A stretch of 5,253 nt of DNA from Acidobacteriota bacterium. Its GTDB lineage: Bacteria > Acidobacteriota > Blastocatellia > Pyrinomonadales > Pyrinomonadaceae. The stretch is taken from contig JAKOSS010000156.1 of the NCBI GenBank assembly GCA_029777145.1, positions 1-5,253 of the forward strand, written 5' to 3'. Positions 5,017 through 5,253 of the stretch are shown here, in pieces (the first letter of the stretch is position 1; each line of letters opens with the position of its first letter). Under the pieces are notes generated by a model. The model made no database searches. It was not told the DNA's origin and was given only the letters and a program-made list of their open reading frames with translations. The translations under genes and the position numbers were made by a program.

Positions 5017-5253
5017 CCTCGTTCGGCGCCATTTTCGCGCGCTCGGCCTCAAGCGCCGCGATCCGTTCCTTCAGTTCCGCGATTTCACGGTCGATGTCGG
5101 CAATTCCGGTCGTTTGGTGGCTCAGCTTGTGAAGTACGGGCGTCAAGATCGTCAGCGCCGCGACGATGATCGAATTGATCCCGAAAACCCTCGAAATGAA
5201 ATCCGTGTTCGGATCGATCAAATCCCAGATCGTCAAGAAAATTATCAGCGAGA
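4997..5253 (-). CDS. small membrane protein with C-terminal coiled coil, N-terminus probably beyond the window
   Basis: The frame is open to the right edge, so the gene may start outside. A TTG at 5236 is the first candidate start inside, but the preceding in-frame SLIIF is hydrophobic and looks like the end of a real membrane helix continuing into FLTIWDLI. After the polar loop DPNTDF comes a second hydrophobic stretch, [23 protein letters not shown], long enough to span the membrane. Next is a short linker, [12 protein letters not shown]. The C-terminal part [23 protein letters not shown] has leucine/isoleucine heptad spacing typical of a coiled coil, then an acidic tail ending EVSTEAE. I do not recognise a named family and assign no function; it may anchor or oligomerise something at the membrane. 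It runs against queC: its last 20 bases (4997-5016) overlap the end of queC on the other strand, and no terminator is visible between them. Confidence 0.7.
   Translation of the reverse strand, partial: SLIIFLTIWDLIDPNTDFISRVFGINSIIVAALTILTPVLHKLSHQTTGIADIDREIAELKERIAALEAERAKMAPNEVSTEAE

Overview
The window reads as chromosomal DNA of a moderately GC-rich Gram-negative-type bacterium. Two proteins carry Sec signal peptides, start sites are preceded by Shine-Dalgarno sequences, and there are no rRNA, tRNA or phage genes. The mix of a serine hydrolase with C-terminal TPRs, a small secreted YSNxRFGYS-type protein, queuosine genes and a four-helix-bundle protein resembles Acidobacteriota (Blastocatellia-like). 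That is an impression from gene style, not a phylogenetic result.

Layout. Positions 1-884 (minus) hold the N-terminal two thirds of an M24 Xaa-Pro aminopeptidase (PepP type), running off the left edge. A divergent intergenic region (885-1090) separates it from a secreted beta-lactamase-fold serine hydrolase with C-terminal TPRs (1091-2557, plus). After 75 bases comes a compact plus-strand run: a small secreted protein of unknown function (2633-3085), queE (3082-3732, ATGA overlap), a four-helix-bundle/23S-IVS-type protein (3908-4288) and queC (start at 4270 or 4285, end 5016). A minus-strand membrane/coiled-coil protein (4997-5253, open at the right edge) converges on queC with a 20-base overlap.

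How the genes work together. QueE and QueC catalyse consecutive steps of 7-deazaguanine synthesis (CPH4 to CDG to preQ0), feeding tRNA queuosine or other deazapurine modification. QueD, FolE-type and QueF genes are not in the window.

The most interesting structure lies between queE and queC. It begins one base after the queE stop with an 88-base array of eleven GAGAARGG-type octamers. A cassette follows, holding a plausible promoter, a good ribosome binding site and the four-helix-bundle gene. It ends in a polypyrimidine block whose reverse complement matches the start of the array at 22 of 25 positions. The unit 3733-4326 therefore looks like a small inverted-repeat-bounded cassette, comparable in organisation to the intervening sequences (IVS) of 23S rRNA genes but sitting in a protein operon. 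Its right arm is translated as a Pro/Ser-rich N-terminal extension of QueC, and the only usable queC start codons lie inside the cassette.
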